A program made the translations under genes and the position numbers. 64,000 bases of DNA from Magnaporthiopsis rhizophila. Its lineage: Eukaryota; Ascomycota; Sordariomycetes; Magnaporthales; Magnaporthaceae. The notes under the pieces are model-generated. The model made no database searches, was not told where the DNA came from, and worked only from the letters and a program-made list of their open reading frames with translations. Shown here piece by piece: positions 1 to 10,737 of the stretch; position 1 is the first letter of the stretch, and each line of letters opens with the position of its first letter. The stretch spans positions 62,001-126,000 of the forward strand of contig PYSS01000105.1 of NCBI GenBank assembly GCA_003049465.1, read 5' to 3'.

Positions 1-919
1 GTAGTCGCCCCAGCCGACGGCGGTGCAGCCCGCCTTGTCGGCAGCGCAGCGGGCGATGCAGTCGTTGGTGTTGGGTGACGGCAGGCTGCGGATGTCGTAG
101 GCGCCAAAGTCGGAGCTGTAGTCGCGCCCGCATAACACCACGTACCGCTTGGCCGTCACCGGCTCCGTGTACACGGTTCGGTTGTCGTTGGGGCAGTTGA
201 TGAAGGCGTCGGCCGGCCCGTTCGTCTGCTGCGCCGTCGGCGCGGGGATGTTGGGTGTCGCTCGCTTGTGCAGGTCGGGTGGTCCGGTCGTCTTTGTGCC
301 ATCTGGTTTTCCATCATCTCGCAGTTCGGGTGGCTTGACGTCGTCGTTTTCGTCCCCTTTTCTCCTGCCTCTCCTCCTCGCCACGATAAACCGGTCGCTG
401 TTGGTGCCAGGCTGGTTTGGATCGGTAAGGGATCCGAGGCTGAACCAGCACTCCTTCTCCTCCAACCCGGGTCCGGGTCCGTCCCCCAGCCGTATTCTCG
501 AAAGCGGGACGTCCAGCTGGCCAGAAAATGGAGGGGCCCGTTGGATGCTCTCTGGGCGACAGACGGGCATGTTAGTTGGATCGCGTCGCCGCTGCGTCTT
601 GTCTGCGGCTGGGACAGGCACACGTACCTTGTCTTGGTCTGGCCGGGTCGCACCATGTGGAGAGTACGGGCCAGTTGAAGGGCGACGTGTATCTTAGATT
701 AACCGCGTCTTCCGGCGCGAACGCCTGCCCCGCGAGAGAAGAAAATGTGATGGTGGTGGCTGCTGCGGAGCCATCGGCGCCCGAGACGGTAGCAGCACCG
801 ACGCCAGCGCTACAAGCAGCCACTGCGACGGCAAGAGAAAATGCAGAGCGGGATGTGACGGGACAAGGGCGAGACCTCAATGCTCCGCCTCTTGGTCTAG
901 ACTCAGCGGGCCTCGCCAT
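1..919 (-). CDS. PAN/apple-like cysteine-rich secreted or membrane protein, 3' end outside window
   Basis: The 3' end of this minus-strand gene runs off the window. Two exons join in phase: 919-628, then an intron at 627-552 (donor GTACGT, CTAAC branch, acceptor CCCAG), then 551-1 with no stop. Exon 1 has an Ala/Val-rich hydrophobic stretch at about residues 25-45 (SAFSLAVAVAACSAGVG) that could be a signal peptide or membrane anchor. Exon 2 has a polar linker and then a cysteine-spaced segment (FINCPNDNRTVY, VVLCGRDYSSDFGAYDI, DCIARCAADKAGCTAVGWG). That spacing matches the PAN/apple-like modules of many fungal extracellular proteins, which are thought to bind protein or carbohydrate. The start at 919 is the first in-frame ATG and is uncertain. 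The function is unknown. I am fairly sure of exon 2 and less sure of exon 1. Confidence 0.55.
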
Positions 920-2357
920 TGTACCGGGATGGCGCTGCCGGGGAGAATGCGAGAGGGTCGCGAATGGTGGTGCTACGCACCGGTATACACCCGTTCTGCC
1001 CCAGCTTGAGCTGGTGACGAAAAGAAGCGACGAGAGGCAAAGCAGATCTGCCGGAGTGTAGGGATGCGAGATATTAGAGAATTACGATAGCCGTCAGGGC
1101 GGTGAGGATGAGGTAGTTGGGCTGGGCGGCGCAAAGGATGCAGAGACGGAGGGCATCGTGAGATGCAAAACACTGGAGGGGAGATCAGCCAGGCCGGGCG
1201 GAGGGACAAGGGGCACAGCACAGCCTGGTCGGCCTCTATGAGCAGATTTGCTGTGCTGACATCTGCCGCCACACACACAATATTGTGCACCTGCATCTGT
1301 AGCGGCGGCCTCGACAGCCACAAGCTCATTAGCCGACGAACCAAAGGGGAAATTCGCCAGATGCCGCACCACCTGGAAGCCCCGACAAGCACCGTCCTCT
1401 TTCGGGCTAGCTCAGCACCTGCAGAAGCCATTTCCCCGCCGTTCCCTCCCCGACGACTGGGGCTATTAATACCCAAGCTTTCGCCTTTGATATGGAGGCC
1501 GCTCGCTGGATAGAGTCTTGGGTCTATCCGTCTGAGGAGAGGTGGTTGAGATTGCTGTATTTGCAGTGAGACTCCAACTTCATTGCTCAGGCCAGGCTTT
1601 CCATGCTTGAGCTCAGTGGAGAGCTCAAATCCCGATTCCCAAGATCGAGTCAGGCCTCACGGGATTCGATCGCAGTGATGTGGCGGCCGTTCTCTTCTGT
1701 GGGTGGGGCGGGCCGACAAACCTGATCTGACTCAGCGCCCGCCATCCATCCTCGACTCTTTCCATTTGGATCAAACCTTCTCTGCTTTCCAATTCTCAAA
1801 AGCTGGCAACAAACTCCAACTTCAAGAGAGACGACGCAGCATCACAACGTTGAACGACAGGTGGCCTTGGGTTCTGCAGAACCCAAAACCTTGACCTCCC
1901 TCAGTCCCCGTCCGGGATCCAACAAGCGGCCGCGATCGGCCCAGATTGCGATTGGCTTTATACCCTGGCATCCCTGCCCACGCCCCTGAGGGACCCTTGC
2001 AGCTCCTGCAGACACCAAGCTCGGCTGGTCCGTGCCGTTGACCGCCGGACGATTGGTCCGGTCGTTTACTTGGCTGGGCTCGCGTGGAAGACGGCCGCCG
2101 AGGCCTGCTGAAAAGGCACGCTAACGCTAGGACAGCTCATCCAATCACGGCTCGTCCACCCAACAGCGTCAACGGCGCCTCAACAGTCAGCCTTGCCAGG
2201 CTGTATCAGCATGACGTACAGAACAGTGGTCTCGGAGGCCTTGAACTCGTAAACCCTCGTGGTTTCATCTCTCTACGCTTCCTTAATGGACATCTAGGGG
2301 GTATCTCGCACATTATACACGACCATCTTCTCCCTCTCTCACTCTGCCGTCCTAGTA
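920..2357. other. intergenic region, no gene recognised
   Basis: About 1.4 kb between the start of the PAN-like gene and the 3' end of the receptor gene, both on the minus strand. Short open frames on both strands have no recognisable domain and no third-position bias. It probably holds the promoter of the PAN-like gene and the 3' UTR of the receptor. Confidence 0.5.
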
Positions 2358-3870
2358 TTACGCCCGTCCATCCATTACCCTCAACTGCCCAAACTCCTTC
2401 ATCTCCTTTCTTTTTTTTTTAGGCACCGTTTCCCACGGCCGTTTTATTGCTGCATCACACCTGCCCTTGCATCCTCCTCCCCTGATGGGATCTGGCCCGA
2501 CCGTAACCTTGGTCTCGCGAGTGACGACGATGAAGCCGCTTCCTCGGCCATCGTCTTTGGTGCTGTCGTCATCACGGCTGCCCGCATCACTGTTACTGTC
2601 GGCCCCGGGACTGCCGCCTGAGGTCGTCTCCTTGCCCTCGCGCAGTTGCTGCGTCGACTCGGTCAGCAGCCGTGACAGCCTGTTTCTGCCAGTTTGCGAG
2701 CCGCCACCAATCGTTACCAGCACTGTACACTCGTCCTTTGCCTCGCCCACCCCAGCCTCAGCGTCGCCCCGCTTGTTGGCGTAGCGGTTGGTGGCGTATC
2801 GGGTCCTTCCCATAGATTGCCGGATTCGCTTTGGCAGCTGTGTCTCGGCCGCCATCTTGGCCACGTTTGGAACGCACAACACGAAGAAGCCCGCCGCCAG
2901 CTCGCCCCAGGTCCAGAAGAAGAGCGGGCTGATGTAGTAGGTGTGATCCTCCTCGTGCAAGTAGCGCACAGTCTCGATCAGGCGGAAAGTAGCAGCCCCG
3001 CAAGCGCTGTTATCGTATACCGTGTGTTTTGTCAGCTCACTTTCTTGCCCATCTTTGCCTTTCAACACTCGGCGTCGCTTACATCATGCCAACCCCAAAG
3101 ATGATGGAGACACCCAGCTTCTTGCGCCAGGTCAGACGCAGGTTCCAGATGATGCGCTGTGGCAGCACTACCATGGCGAAAGAGGTGACGACCTGCACAA
3201 TCGACGAGATGAGCAGGAGCTCCGAGAGGTCGAAGCACTTTGGCGCATTGGTGCCGGTGGTGCAGCCGATGTTGATGAGGATGGTGCAGACGGCGCCCCA
3301 GAGGCACTGGATGGCGCTCAGCACGATGCACGCCCACCAGAAGACGCTGCTCCGGCGCTCCGACACCACCAGGACTCGCGCCCAGTCGAGCAGGATGGCC
3401 GTCTTGACCAGCGGCAGCGACACCGAGTAGAAGCTGGAGTAGAGCAGGATGAGGCTGTACGGCTCCGGCAGATCGCGGATCCGAAGATCCCACTGGTGCA
3501 CGTAGTAGCCGGGCGACCACGTGAAGGAGTAGCCCGCGTACGCCGTGCCGACAAACGCGGCAAACGACAAGAACGTGAAGACTGGACGGCAACCACATCA
3601 CATAGGTCAGCTTGGAAGTTACCAGGGGAAGTAGATTCCTGTAAGTTGAGTTCCCTTACCTTCCTCCTTGTGCAGCCTCCTCTCCCACCACGTCCGCACG
3701 TAGAAGCGCAGGAACACGCAGAGGGTGGTGATGATGGTGCAGGTGATCATGACTCCCCAGGCCAGCTGGTTGTCGTTCTTCGGGTGGTCGAACTGCGGCG
3801 TCACGCCCGGCGGTGGCGTCATGGCGGGCCCGTTGGGGCCAGCGGCCATGAGGGTCGGATTCAAGAACAT
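2358..3870 (-). CDS. Pth11-like / fungal rhodopsin-domain integral membrane receptor
   Basis: Three exons give a 452-residue protein: 3870-3660, 3581-3083 and 3006-2358, with introns of 78 and 76 bp (donors GTAAGG and GTAAGC). The seven-span core follows the fungal rhodopsin-domain family. It shows a first helix after FDHPKNDNQLAW, a loop with WSPGYYVHQWDLRIRD, a helix ending in VKTAILLDWARV, the loop cysteines CTTG...APKCFD, then FWTWGELAAGFFVLCVP. The family includes Pth11, a G-protein-coupled receptor-like sensor of surface and host cues in Magnaporthe; ligands are mostly unknown. The cytoplasmic tail of about 170 residues is Ser/Asp-rich and ends in a basic PKKKRK cluster. The start follows directly after a (GA)n leader. 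The C-terminal end is the least certain part of the model. Confidence 0.85.
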
Positions 3871-3892
3871 GGTGAGTCCTCGGGCTTTCCTC

Positions 3893-3895
<3 letters not shown>

Positions 3896-3935
<40 letters not shown>
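3896..3935. repeat. (CT)n/(GA)n microsatellite in the receptor 5' leader
   Basis: An almost uninterrupted CT dinucleotide run of about 40 bp. It lies 26 bp upstream of the receptor start codon, so it would be a GA run in the transcribed leader. Confidence 0.9.
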
Positions 3936-3938
<3 letters not shown>

Positions 3939-6005
3939 GTCTCTGAGACTTCTCCCTGGCCGGTTTCGATCGTCGGTCAGGGTGGTTCGTTCGAATCCTT
4001 CGTTGGGTAGCCAATATCGAGCCTTGTCCGGCGGGCTAAAAACCCTTGACCTCCGCTGGCGGCGATGGCGATGGCGCACCAACACGAGGGGGATCTATCT
4101 GTGGGAGGACGGCATTGGCGGCACCGTTAATTAAGAGGGACTTCCTCACTTCCTCCTGGTCGATCGCCGAGCCCGGCACGCCCCTCCCCCCTCGCCTTGG
4201 CCTGCGAGTGCACGACTCGCCGGGAAAGTAGAGGAGGCAGGCCTGCTTGCCAAAATATTACGAGGGTCCGTTCGCCATACCCCCTGGTGGACTGCTGCGA
4301 GGGTCCGCCAAGCACATACCCGCACATACTGGCTCAACTTTGTTACTGCTTTTGCTGCGTACCCCCACCCAGCATGGCACCGTGGCCTCGACTATTCCGG
4401 ACGACTGTCACCCACGCCGTCGCCCTCGCGAACCTATGTACGACATCTCGCCTGCTTGGCGCGCTAACAGCGGTACCGAATAACCATGTAACTGACAACT
4501 ATTGACTAACGAATGCCACCGGATTCCAATCGACGCTCCAGTTCACGTGTCTTGCGCCCTCAAGTCCCTCCTTGCACTGTCCGCCGCGATGGAGCTTGAA
4601 CCCCTGCTTGGCATTTTCATCTAATAAATTCTGCGGTCCGCGCCGTTGGCAGGGTAGGCGGGCAGACGGTCCCGTTCGCGCCTTATCCTAGTCCCCAGAT
4701 TGTTTTTAGCCTCCGAGATTTGCGCAGAAAACGAACGTTGCTCGGGCCCTTGTTGACGCACAGAGTCGTCCGCCCCTACCTAGTCAATCAAGGATGGGAA
4801 AGGCGTTCGACTGCCGACGGGCGGCAGGCAAGGAAGTGCCTGTCTATAACGAGATTGAGCCTTTCCGCGTAGGTGTTGGGGAGCATCTTCTACACCGCCA
4901 TCTAACCCTCGCGCCAAACCGGTTCGTGGCACATTGGTACACTCGGTCGTATAGCCGTTTCAACACCCCATACCAGCGCCAACTTCTGCAGTTAAGACCG
5001 GACCGGTCAAGGGACCTGCCTTGCGCGTCCAAGGTGTGATCCAGGAGTATCCGATGGAGACCTCTGAGGTCCGTGTGCTGCCAGTCAAGCCCGCACGTGG
5101 CCCGTGACGGTGTGGGCCACAGCCTGACGGGCGCCTTGACAACCAGACGTCTTTCTGACATCTGACGACAGACACTGATAAACATTACTTCGCCCGTGAA
5201 TTCATCCAAGGGTAAGAACATCCGACGGCTCTATTTATGACCTACATACAGTTGCTCAATGGCCCCGGTTGACACAGGCGGGGATGCTGGGTATCAGCAC
5301 TCACATGAAAATGTCTGCATATTCCTGAATTTTCTGGGATCTCTGCCATGTGTAGGAAGTCCTTTACGCACGCTTTTGTGGTGTGCTTCCCTTTGCATTG
5401 CTAGCATTCCGGCTCCAGAGGCCTTCGGATTGTGAGCACCGTTATAGATATCCACGGTATATCTGGCGGGTCGGCTAACCGAGAGCCGCTTATTTGGCAA
5501 GAGATCTCCATGCCAAGAAACAGTTGCCGTTGGCGAGATGAAGCGAGGAGCCCTCGTTTGTGAGTGCTCCGCCCAGAGAGCCATGCTCGAGCCCCTCGCC
5601 CGGCAAGACGGAGAAATACGGCCCGAAGACAAAAGGTGGAATATGGCTCTAGTGAGCTCGTGGTCATTCCACTCGGCCTGGGTGGCATCATAGCTCCAGA
5701 CGGAGCGTCGAACCGAGGCGTCCCTGCATCAAACACACAGCCCTGTAGCCGCGCGGCAAGCCTCGGGATCCGTCAGCGGTGCAGCTGCCAATCTGGGTAA
5801 TGGGCGGGAACATCAATGTCTTGGCTTTGACCCGAGGCGCTGTTTCTGGATCTGCCAGCCCGAGGCTGCGGCGAAGTCAAATGGATCAAGTAGGAGGCCC
5901 AAGGTCGCAGAGAACGGGGTGAGTGTTTACCCAGGCGTGACCTGATTCTGCAAAAGCACAGACTACCCTAAGCAGTCGACCGATTTTCCCACGGGCGGGT
6001 GGTGC

Positions 6006-6044
6006 AACTCTGTGAGGCGACTCTATGAGGCAACTCTATGAGGC
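6006..6044. repeat. three tandem 13-bp units
   Basis: Three head-to-tail copies of RACTCTRTGAGGC at 6006-6018, 6019-6031 and 6032-6044. The copies differ at two positions only. They lie about 370 bp upstream of the transhydrogenase start. Confidence 0.8.
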
Positions 6045-6414
6045 GAAACAGCGAAGGAGAATTTCCCTTCCCGTGTTTTTCTTCCGCGCGACAGGTCCGG
6101 ATCTGCGAACCTGAGGCGAGCACAGGCCGTGGCCCCCACCTGAAATGGGGACCGTTTTCAGGGCATCGCGTCACCAAACGCGGGGTAAGCTCAATCAAGC
6201 TGAGGGGAAGCGGCAGCGCTAGCTTTGGGGCTAGGCTGGATGAGGGCAGGCAGCGGCAGGGTGCCGAACACCGTTCAACGATGGCCAGACCGAGATTGGA
6301 GATGAGTCTGGGGTTGGTCTATTTCGGGAATGGCAGCAGGGCTCAACTGTTTCCAGCACCAAAAGTTACTCTACGCACTGGACGACGCCAGCTGAAGCAG
6401 CACAGTGAGACAAC

Positions 6415-7914
6415 ATGAGCCTGGCCATCAGATCAGCCCCGTCCACAGCGGCGAGAGCCGTCAGCCTGCTGCGCACCATCCAATACACCCATCCGCCCTC
6501 CTGCCCCTGCCACTCCAACCCAGGCCATCACCACCACCACCAGAAAAATGGCACAACTCCCTACCAACGCCGCGTGTCTAGGAGACATCTGGCCACGCCG
6601 TCCGCATCAGAACCCAAGGAGTACGCCTTCGAGATGGCGGCCTCGTCCATCCGCTTCGGCGAGGGCGTGACCATGGAGGTGGGCATGGACCTGCGCAACA
6701 TGGGCGCCAAACGCGTGTGCGTGGTCACGGACCAGACGGTCGATAGACTGTACGCCATGACGCAGGTGCGCGAGAGCCTGGCGCGCGAGGGCATCAACTT
6801 CGAGGTCTTTAACAAGGTCAAGATCGAGCCCAAGGACAGCTCGGTGCGCGAGGCCATCGACTGGGTTAAGCCCTACAACCCGGACGCGTTCCTGGCCGTG
6901 GGCGGCGGCTCCGTCATGGACACGGCCAAGCTGATGAACCTGTACTCGTGCTATCCGGACGCCCCCTTTCTGGACTTTGTCAACGCGCCGCTGGGCGACG
7001 GCAAGCCCGTGGACAAGGCCCTCAAGCCGCTGATTGCGGTTCCCACGACGGCGGGCACGGGCTCCGAGACGACGGGCACCGCCATCTTCGACCTCGAGTC
7101 GCGCCGGGCAAAGACGGGGGTGGCGCACCGCAACCTCAAGCCGACGCTGGGCATCTGCGACCCGCTCAACACGCGCACCATGCCGGCCGCCGTCAAGGCC
7201 GCCTCGGGGCTCGACGTGCTCTGCCACTCGCTCGAGTCGTGGACCGCCATCCCCTACACGGAGCGCGTGCCGCGGCCCAAGAACCCCATCAACAGGCCCG
7301 CCTACCAGGGCGCCAACCCCATCAGCGACATCTTTTCGCTGAGCGCGCTGCGCAGCACGGTGAAATACCTGCCTCGCGCCGTCAGGGATCCGGAAGACGC
7401 CGAGGCGCAGCGCGAGATGCTGCTGGCCGCCACGCTGGCCGGCGTCGGCTTCGGCAACGCGGGAGTGCATCTGTGCCACGGCATGTCGTACCCCATCTCG
7501 GGCCAGAACCCGGCCGGCTACAAGCACGAGGGCTACGAGGTGCCGCACCCCATCATCCCGCACGGCGTGTCTGTCGCCGTGTCCGCGCCTGCCGTGTTTA
7601 GGTTCACGGGACCCTCGAACCCGGATCGTCACCTCGAGGCAGCGGCCGCTTTTGGCGTTGATGTGTCCAACGCAAAGCGTGAAAGTGCCGGTGAGATTTT
7701 GGCTGATGCAGTCACCAAGTTTCTTGCCGATCTGGGAGACCAGCCGGCGGGTCTGAGCGAGCTCGGGTTCCGATCCGAGCACATAGATCAGCTGGTCGAT
7801 GGAACAATCCCGCAGGCTAGAGTGTTGATGCTCGCGCCGGGGCTGGCCATGACGGAGCTGGAGAGGGAGAGGGAGCAGCTTCGGGGGTTGTTTGAGGAGG
7901 CCATGAAGCACTGA
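6415..7914 (+). CDS. hydroxyacid-oxoacid transhydrogenase, mitochondrial (ADHFE1-type iron alcohol dehydrogenase)
   Basis: A single exon encoding 499 residues. The enzyme family transfers hydride from 4-hydroxybutyrate to 2-oxoglutarate, giving succinic semialdehyde and 2-hydroxyglutarate, in mitochondria. The first 60 residues are basic and Ser/Thr-rich, as expected of a transit peptide, and include a natural His run (residues 38-42). The nucleotide-binding motif GGGSVMDTAK is at 163-172. Group III metal ligands are visible as D267 and H271 in LDVLCHSLES, H352/H355 in VHLCHGMSYPIS, and H383 in IIPHG. The segments KPLIAVPTTAGTGSETTG and NPISDIFSL are close to animal ADHFE1. No key residue is missing. 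It converges on the FAD-oxidase gene with 127 bp between stops. Confidence 0.93.
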   Translation: MSLAIRSAPSTAARAVSLLRTIQYTHPPSCPCHSNPGHHHHHQKNGTTPYQRRVSRRHLATPSASEPKEYAFEMAASSIRFGEGVTMEVGMDLRNMGAKRVCVVTDQTVDRLYAMTQVRESLAREGINFEVFNKVKIEPKDSSVREAIDWVKPYNPDAFLAVGGGSVMDTAKLMNLYSCYPDAPFLDFVNAPLGDGKPVDKALKPLIAVPTTAGTGSETTGTAIFDLESRRAKTGVAHRNLKPTLGICDPLNTRTMPAAVKAASGLDVLCHSLESWTAIPYTERVPRPKNPINRPAYQGANPISDIFSLSALRSTVKYLPRAVRDPEDAEAQREMLLAATLAGVGFGNAGVHLCHGMSYPISGQNPAGYKHEGYEVPHPIIPHGVSVAVSAPAVFRFTGPSNPDRHLEAAAAFGVDVSNAKRESAGEILADAVTKFLADLGDQPAGLSELGFRSEHIDQLVDGTIPQARVLMLAPGLAMTELEREREQLRGLFEEAMKH

Positions 7915-8041
7915 CACTGCACGAATGAAAGTAATGAAGGAGTGGCACAAATTGTCATTAAAGCATATCTGCACACCACCAAACTATCCCGAGCCAAAAA
8001 CTCCACCCTTTGCGTCTCACCACCAACCCTGCTCAGTCAAA

Positions 8042-9562
8042 TCAAGCCTTCCACCCGCCCATCCTGTTACGGAACAGGCCGTTGGGATCGACCTCCTTGG
8101 CCACCTTGGCAGCCAGCTGGCGCTTCTCGGGCCGCAGCCGGCCAAAGTAGTCCTGGCCGCGGTAGACGTCGTTGGCAAACAGCGGACGGAAGGCGTCCTT
8201 GGTGACGCCGTCGGCAGCAAACTTGTCCACCAGCGCCTTCATGCCTTTCGTCATGTCGTCGGCCGCGCGCTCGGCCAGGTTGTCGTCCCAGTTGGCGAGG
8301 TACGACAGGTCGTACTCGTAGATGATGCGGTCGACGTCGTCGTCCAGGTCCAGCAGGTCGCCTCCCCTGCTGCGGGCGGCGGCGGCCATGGATCGAGGGA
8401 CGGGCTGCATGGCCATGCTGCTCGTCAGGCCCAGGATCCCCTTGTAGTCGCGCGACGTCTTGCTCCAGTGGTCGTAGTAGGTGCGCATGACCTTGAGCAT
8501 GGATTCCGGGGAGGTGTCTTTCGGCATGACGGCCGTCTCGGTCGCCACCTTGTAGCGCGTGCCGCGCAGCACGATGGCGCTGTTGCCCGCCAGCAGGTCG
8601 CCGTAGCTCTGGGTCTTGCACGAGTTGAAGATGGGGCGCAGGGCCTTGAAGTCGTCGAACACGCCGTCGGGAACGGTCGGGCCGTCGTAGAAGAAGAAGA
8701 CGACCCAGAGCTCCATCAGGCCGGACAGCACCAGCTGCACCGTCGGGATGATGGCGGCCTTTGGGTGCGACGGGTACTCGTTGGTGAATTTCGCGATGGC
8801 CGCCAGCATCTTGTCGGCCTTGTCGCTGCCGCCAGTGAAAAACATGAGCCCGCCCCAGACCTGGCCGATGGGGATGGCCTCCATGACGTAGGCGGTCACG
8901 ATGCCGAAGTTGTTGGTCCCGCCCTTGATGGCCGCGAACAGATCCGGACGCTCGGTTTTGGACGCCGTCACGATGGACCCATCGGCCAGCACCAGCTCAG
9001 CGGCGGCGAGGTTGTTCACCCCCCACCCGTACCGCGGGCTGAGGAACGAAAACCCGCCCCCGTTCATGTACCCGCCCACGCCGACCTCGCCCACGCGAGA
9101 CCCAGCAACCGTCATGCCGACGGGGTCGAGCGCGCGCTGGACATCGGTCCAGCGCGAGCCCGGCTCGATGCGCACGAGCTTCTTGTCGGCGTCGTACCGG
9201 ATCTCGGTCAGGCGGCGGACCGAGATCAGGGGGCCGTCGCGCACGCTGTTGTGGCCGTCGTTTGCGCTGAGGCCGCCGGCCTTGACGGCGAAGCTGTCGT
9301 TGTTTCCGGATGCGCCGAGGGCCTTGACGATGTCGCTGACCTCCTGGGCGGATTTGGGCAGCACGACGCAGCCGGGCTTCAGGTCGGCCGAGGCTTTGGA
9401 CCAGTACTCGTCCAGCTCCGAGGCGTAGGGGGCCTTGGGGATGGAGAATCTGTCCGTCTGCACGTCGATCTTGTTGCCGGCTTTGAGGAGGTCGCAGGTC
9501 TGCGACGCTGCGGCCGTGAAGCCCGTGGTGGCCAGGACGGCCAGGGCCAGGGACGCGATCAT
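8042..9562 (-). CDS. secreted FAD-linked oxidoreductase (PCMH fold, berberine-bridge-like)
   Basis: A single exon encoding 506 residues. An N-terminal signal peptide (MIASLALAVLATTGFTAAAS) implies secretion. The FAD-binding PCMH domain is at about 60-235, with VVLPKSAQEVSDIVK, VGGYMNGGG and GGTNNFGIVT. The C-terminus carries the usual BBE-type ending (DVYRGQDYFGRL, then VDPNGLFRNRMGG). The position that normally holds the flavin-linking histidine in GGH reads GGL (96-98), and the segment before VGVGGYMNGGG has no cysteine, so FAD is probably bound non-covalently. Relatives oxidise sugars, alcohols or secondary metabolites; the substrate here is unknown. No biosynthetic partner gene is adjacent. 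Confidence 0.88.
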   Translation of the reverse strand: MIASLALAVLATTGFTAAASQTCDLLKAGNKIDVQTDRFSIPKAPYASELDEYWSKASADLKPGCVVLPKSAQEVSDIVKALGASGNNDSFAVKAGGLSANDGHNSVRDGPLISVRRLTEIRYDADKKLVRIEPGSRWTDVQRALDPVGMTVAGSRVGEVGVGGYMNGGGFSFLSPRYGWGVNNLAAAELVLADGSIVTASKTERPDLFAAIKGGTNNFGIVTAYVMEAIPIGQVWGGLMFFTGGSDKADKMLAAIAKFTNEYPSHPKAAIIPTVQLVLSGLMELWVVFFFYDGPTVPDGVFDDFKALRPIFNSCKTQSYGDLLAGNSAIVLRGTRYKVATETAVMPKDTSPESMLKVMRTYYDHWSKTSRDYKGILGLTSSMAMQPVPRSMAAAARSRGGDLLDLDDDVDRIIYEYDLSYLANWDDNLAERAADDMTKGMKALVDKFAADGVTKDAFRPLFANDVYRGQDYFGRLRPEKRQLAAKVAKEVDPNGLFRNRMGGWKA

Positions 9563-10737
9563 GTTGTCCGACCGACTAGTTGGATATGAAAGAGAGGAAA
9601 GAACTCAGTCTGGCCCGTGAAAGACCAAGCGTCCGGATGGAGAGAAAGACAGGTCGGTAGTAGCATCGTGAGAGGAACGTGCCCGCGGGGGACTCTTTAT
9701 GACATTGCAGGGTGGCGTGATAATGCCAATGTCCATCCCCGTGCTTGCAAGCGAGGCATTTCGATCCGAGGCAACGATGGCCTCGGCCAAGCAAATACCC
9801 TACGCGCCCGAATAGGGGCCTCGGCGATGCAGCTCAGGGGGGCAGTCGAGATATTGGCGTTCCGGCGGGGATAATACGCAATACGCGAGTCGGGCAACAT
9901 CCCCCTTTGGGTGCCTTCCCCGCAGTCGCAATGTTACGTTCCTCATGCGCGGGGGGTTCTGGTGAAATTGGAGGTATTGGCATCGGTCGTGGCGTCTTTT
10001 TTTCTGCGGGCTTTCTTCGGGTTTGCACAGATCTTGTTTCGCGGTCGTGGCCGAGATTGGCGTCAAGGGATGGGACAAGGAGTTCATCTTGATGTTTTTG
10101 CCACGCGAGACGGAACGAACTGTGGCGGTGGATTTGCGGGGAAGATTTAGCGTCAAAAAGTACGCAGAATCATGCGCTTCTTCAGCCCTGCCGGGGCTTT
10201 CCGCGTCCAAAACATTTCTCGGTGCTTTGTCTCGCGTTTTCTGACTTGGACAAACTAGAAGAGCCTCGAATTGCGGCCGTGCTTTGTGTATCTGACAGCG
10301 GCGGGCCAATCGGCGCTTTCCTCTTTACTACGGCGGCAGCAGTAAGAGGCGGGCTCAGCCGCGGCCAAGACTGCGCCCACTAGTAAGCTGGGACTTTTTA
10401 GCAGCACACAATGACAATCCACGGCACAATGGCTGTGACGGACAATGGTGGCAGAGAGAATGGAGGCACAGGCAGCAACTAAAAGGACGTGGGTGGACGC
10501 ATGTGCATGATATTGAACTGCAGAACAACATCCTTTGTTTCTTAGAAGCCTTGAGAAACGATAGGAATCAATCGCCGCGAATCTTGTCGACTTAAAACCC
10601 AAGAATCCTCCTTCAGGAATCAAACGAAGCGCCGACGGCACTTTAACCAGACACGGGCACTAGCGACTAACACACCCATACCCAAAGCCTCCATCTACAC
10701 TTCCCACACTCACAGAATAGACAGAACAGACAGAACC
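9563..10737. other. divergent intergenic region
   Basis: 1.2 kb between the FAD-oxidase start and the PY-motif gene start. Open frames inside are short and without domain signal. It presumably carries both promoters. Confidence 0.5.
9696..9701 (-). promoter_or_regulatory. possible TATA element of the FAD-oxidase gene
   Basis: CATAAA on the minus strand, 134 bp upstream of the start codon. It is a weak match and is supported by position only. Confidence 0.25.

Larger units (their letters stand above)
3871..6414. other. 2.5 kb divergent intergenic region
   Basis: Divergent spacer between the receptor (-) and the transhydrogenase (+). I see no coding sequence with a recognisable domain, no tRNA and no transposon ends. 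It contains the (CT)n tract and a 13-bp triplicate repeat. The last 100 bp before 6415 are the likely transhydrogenase leader. Confidence 0.5.

Noticed and set aside
3970..4015. tRNA-like TTCGAATCC near 4000
   Set aside because: No acceptor stem, D-arm or anticodon arm can be paired around it; it lies in the receptor leader.
7925..9589. Plus-strand open frame of 554 codons
   Set aside because: Antisense of the FAD oxidase; composition is Val/Gly/His/Arg-rich as expected of a GC-biased mirror frame, with no domain.
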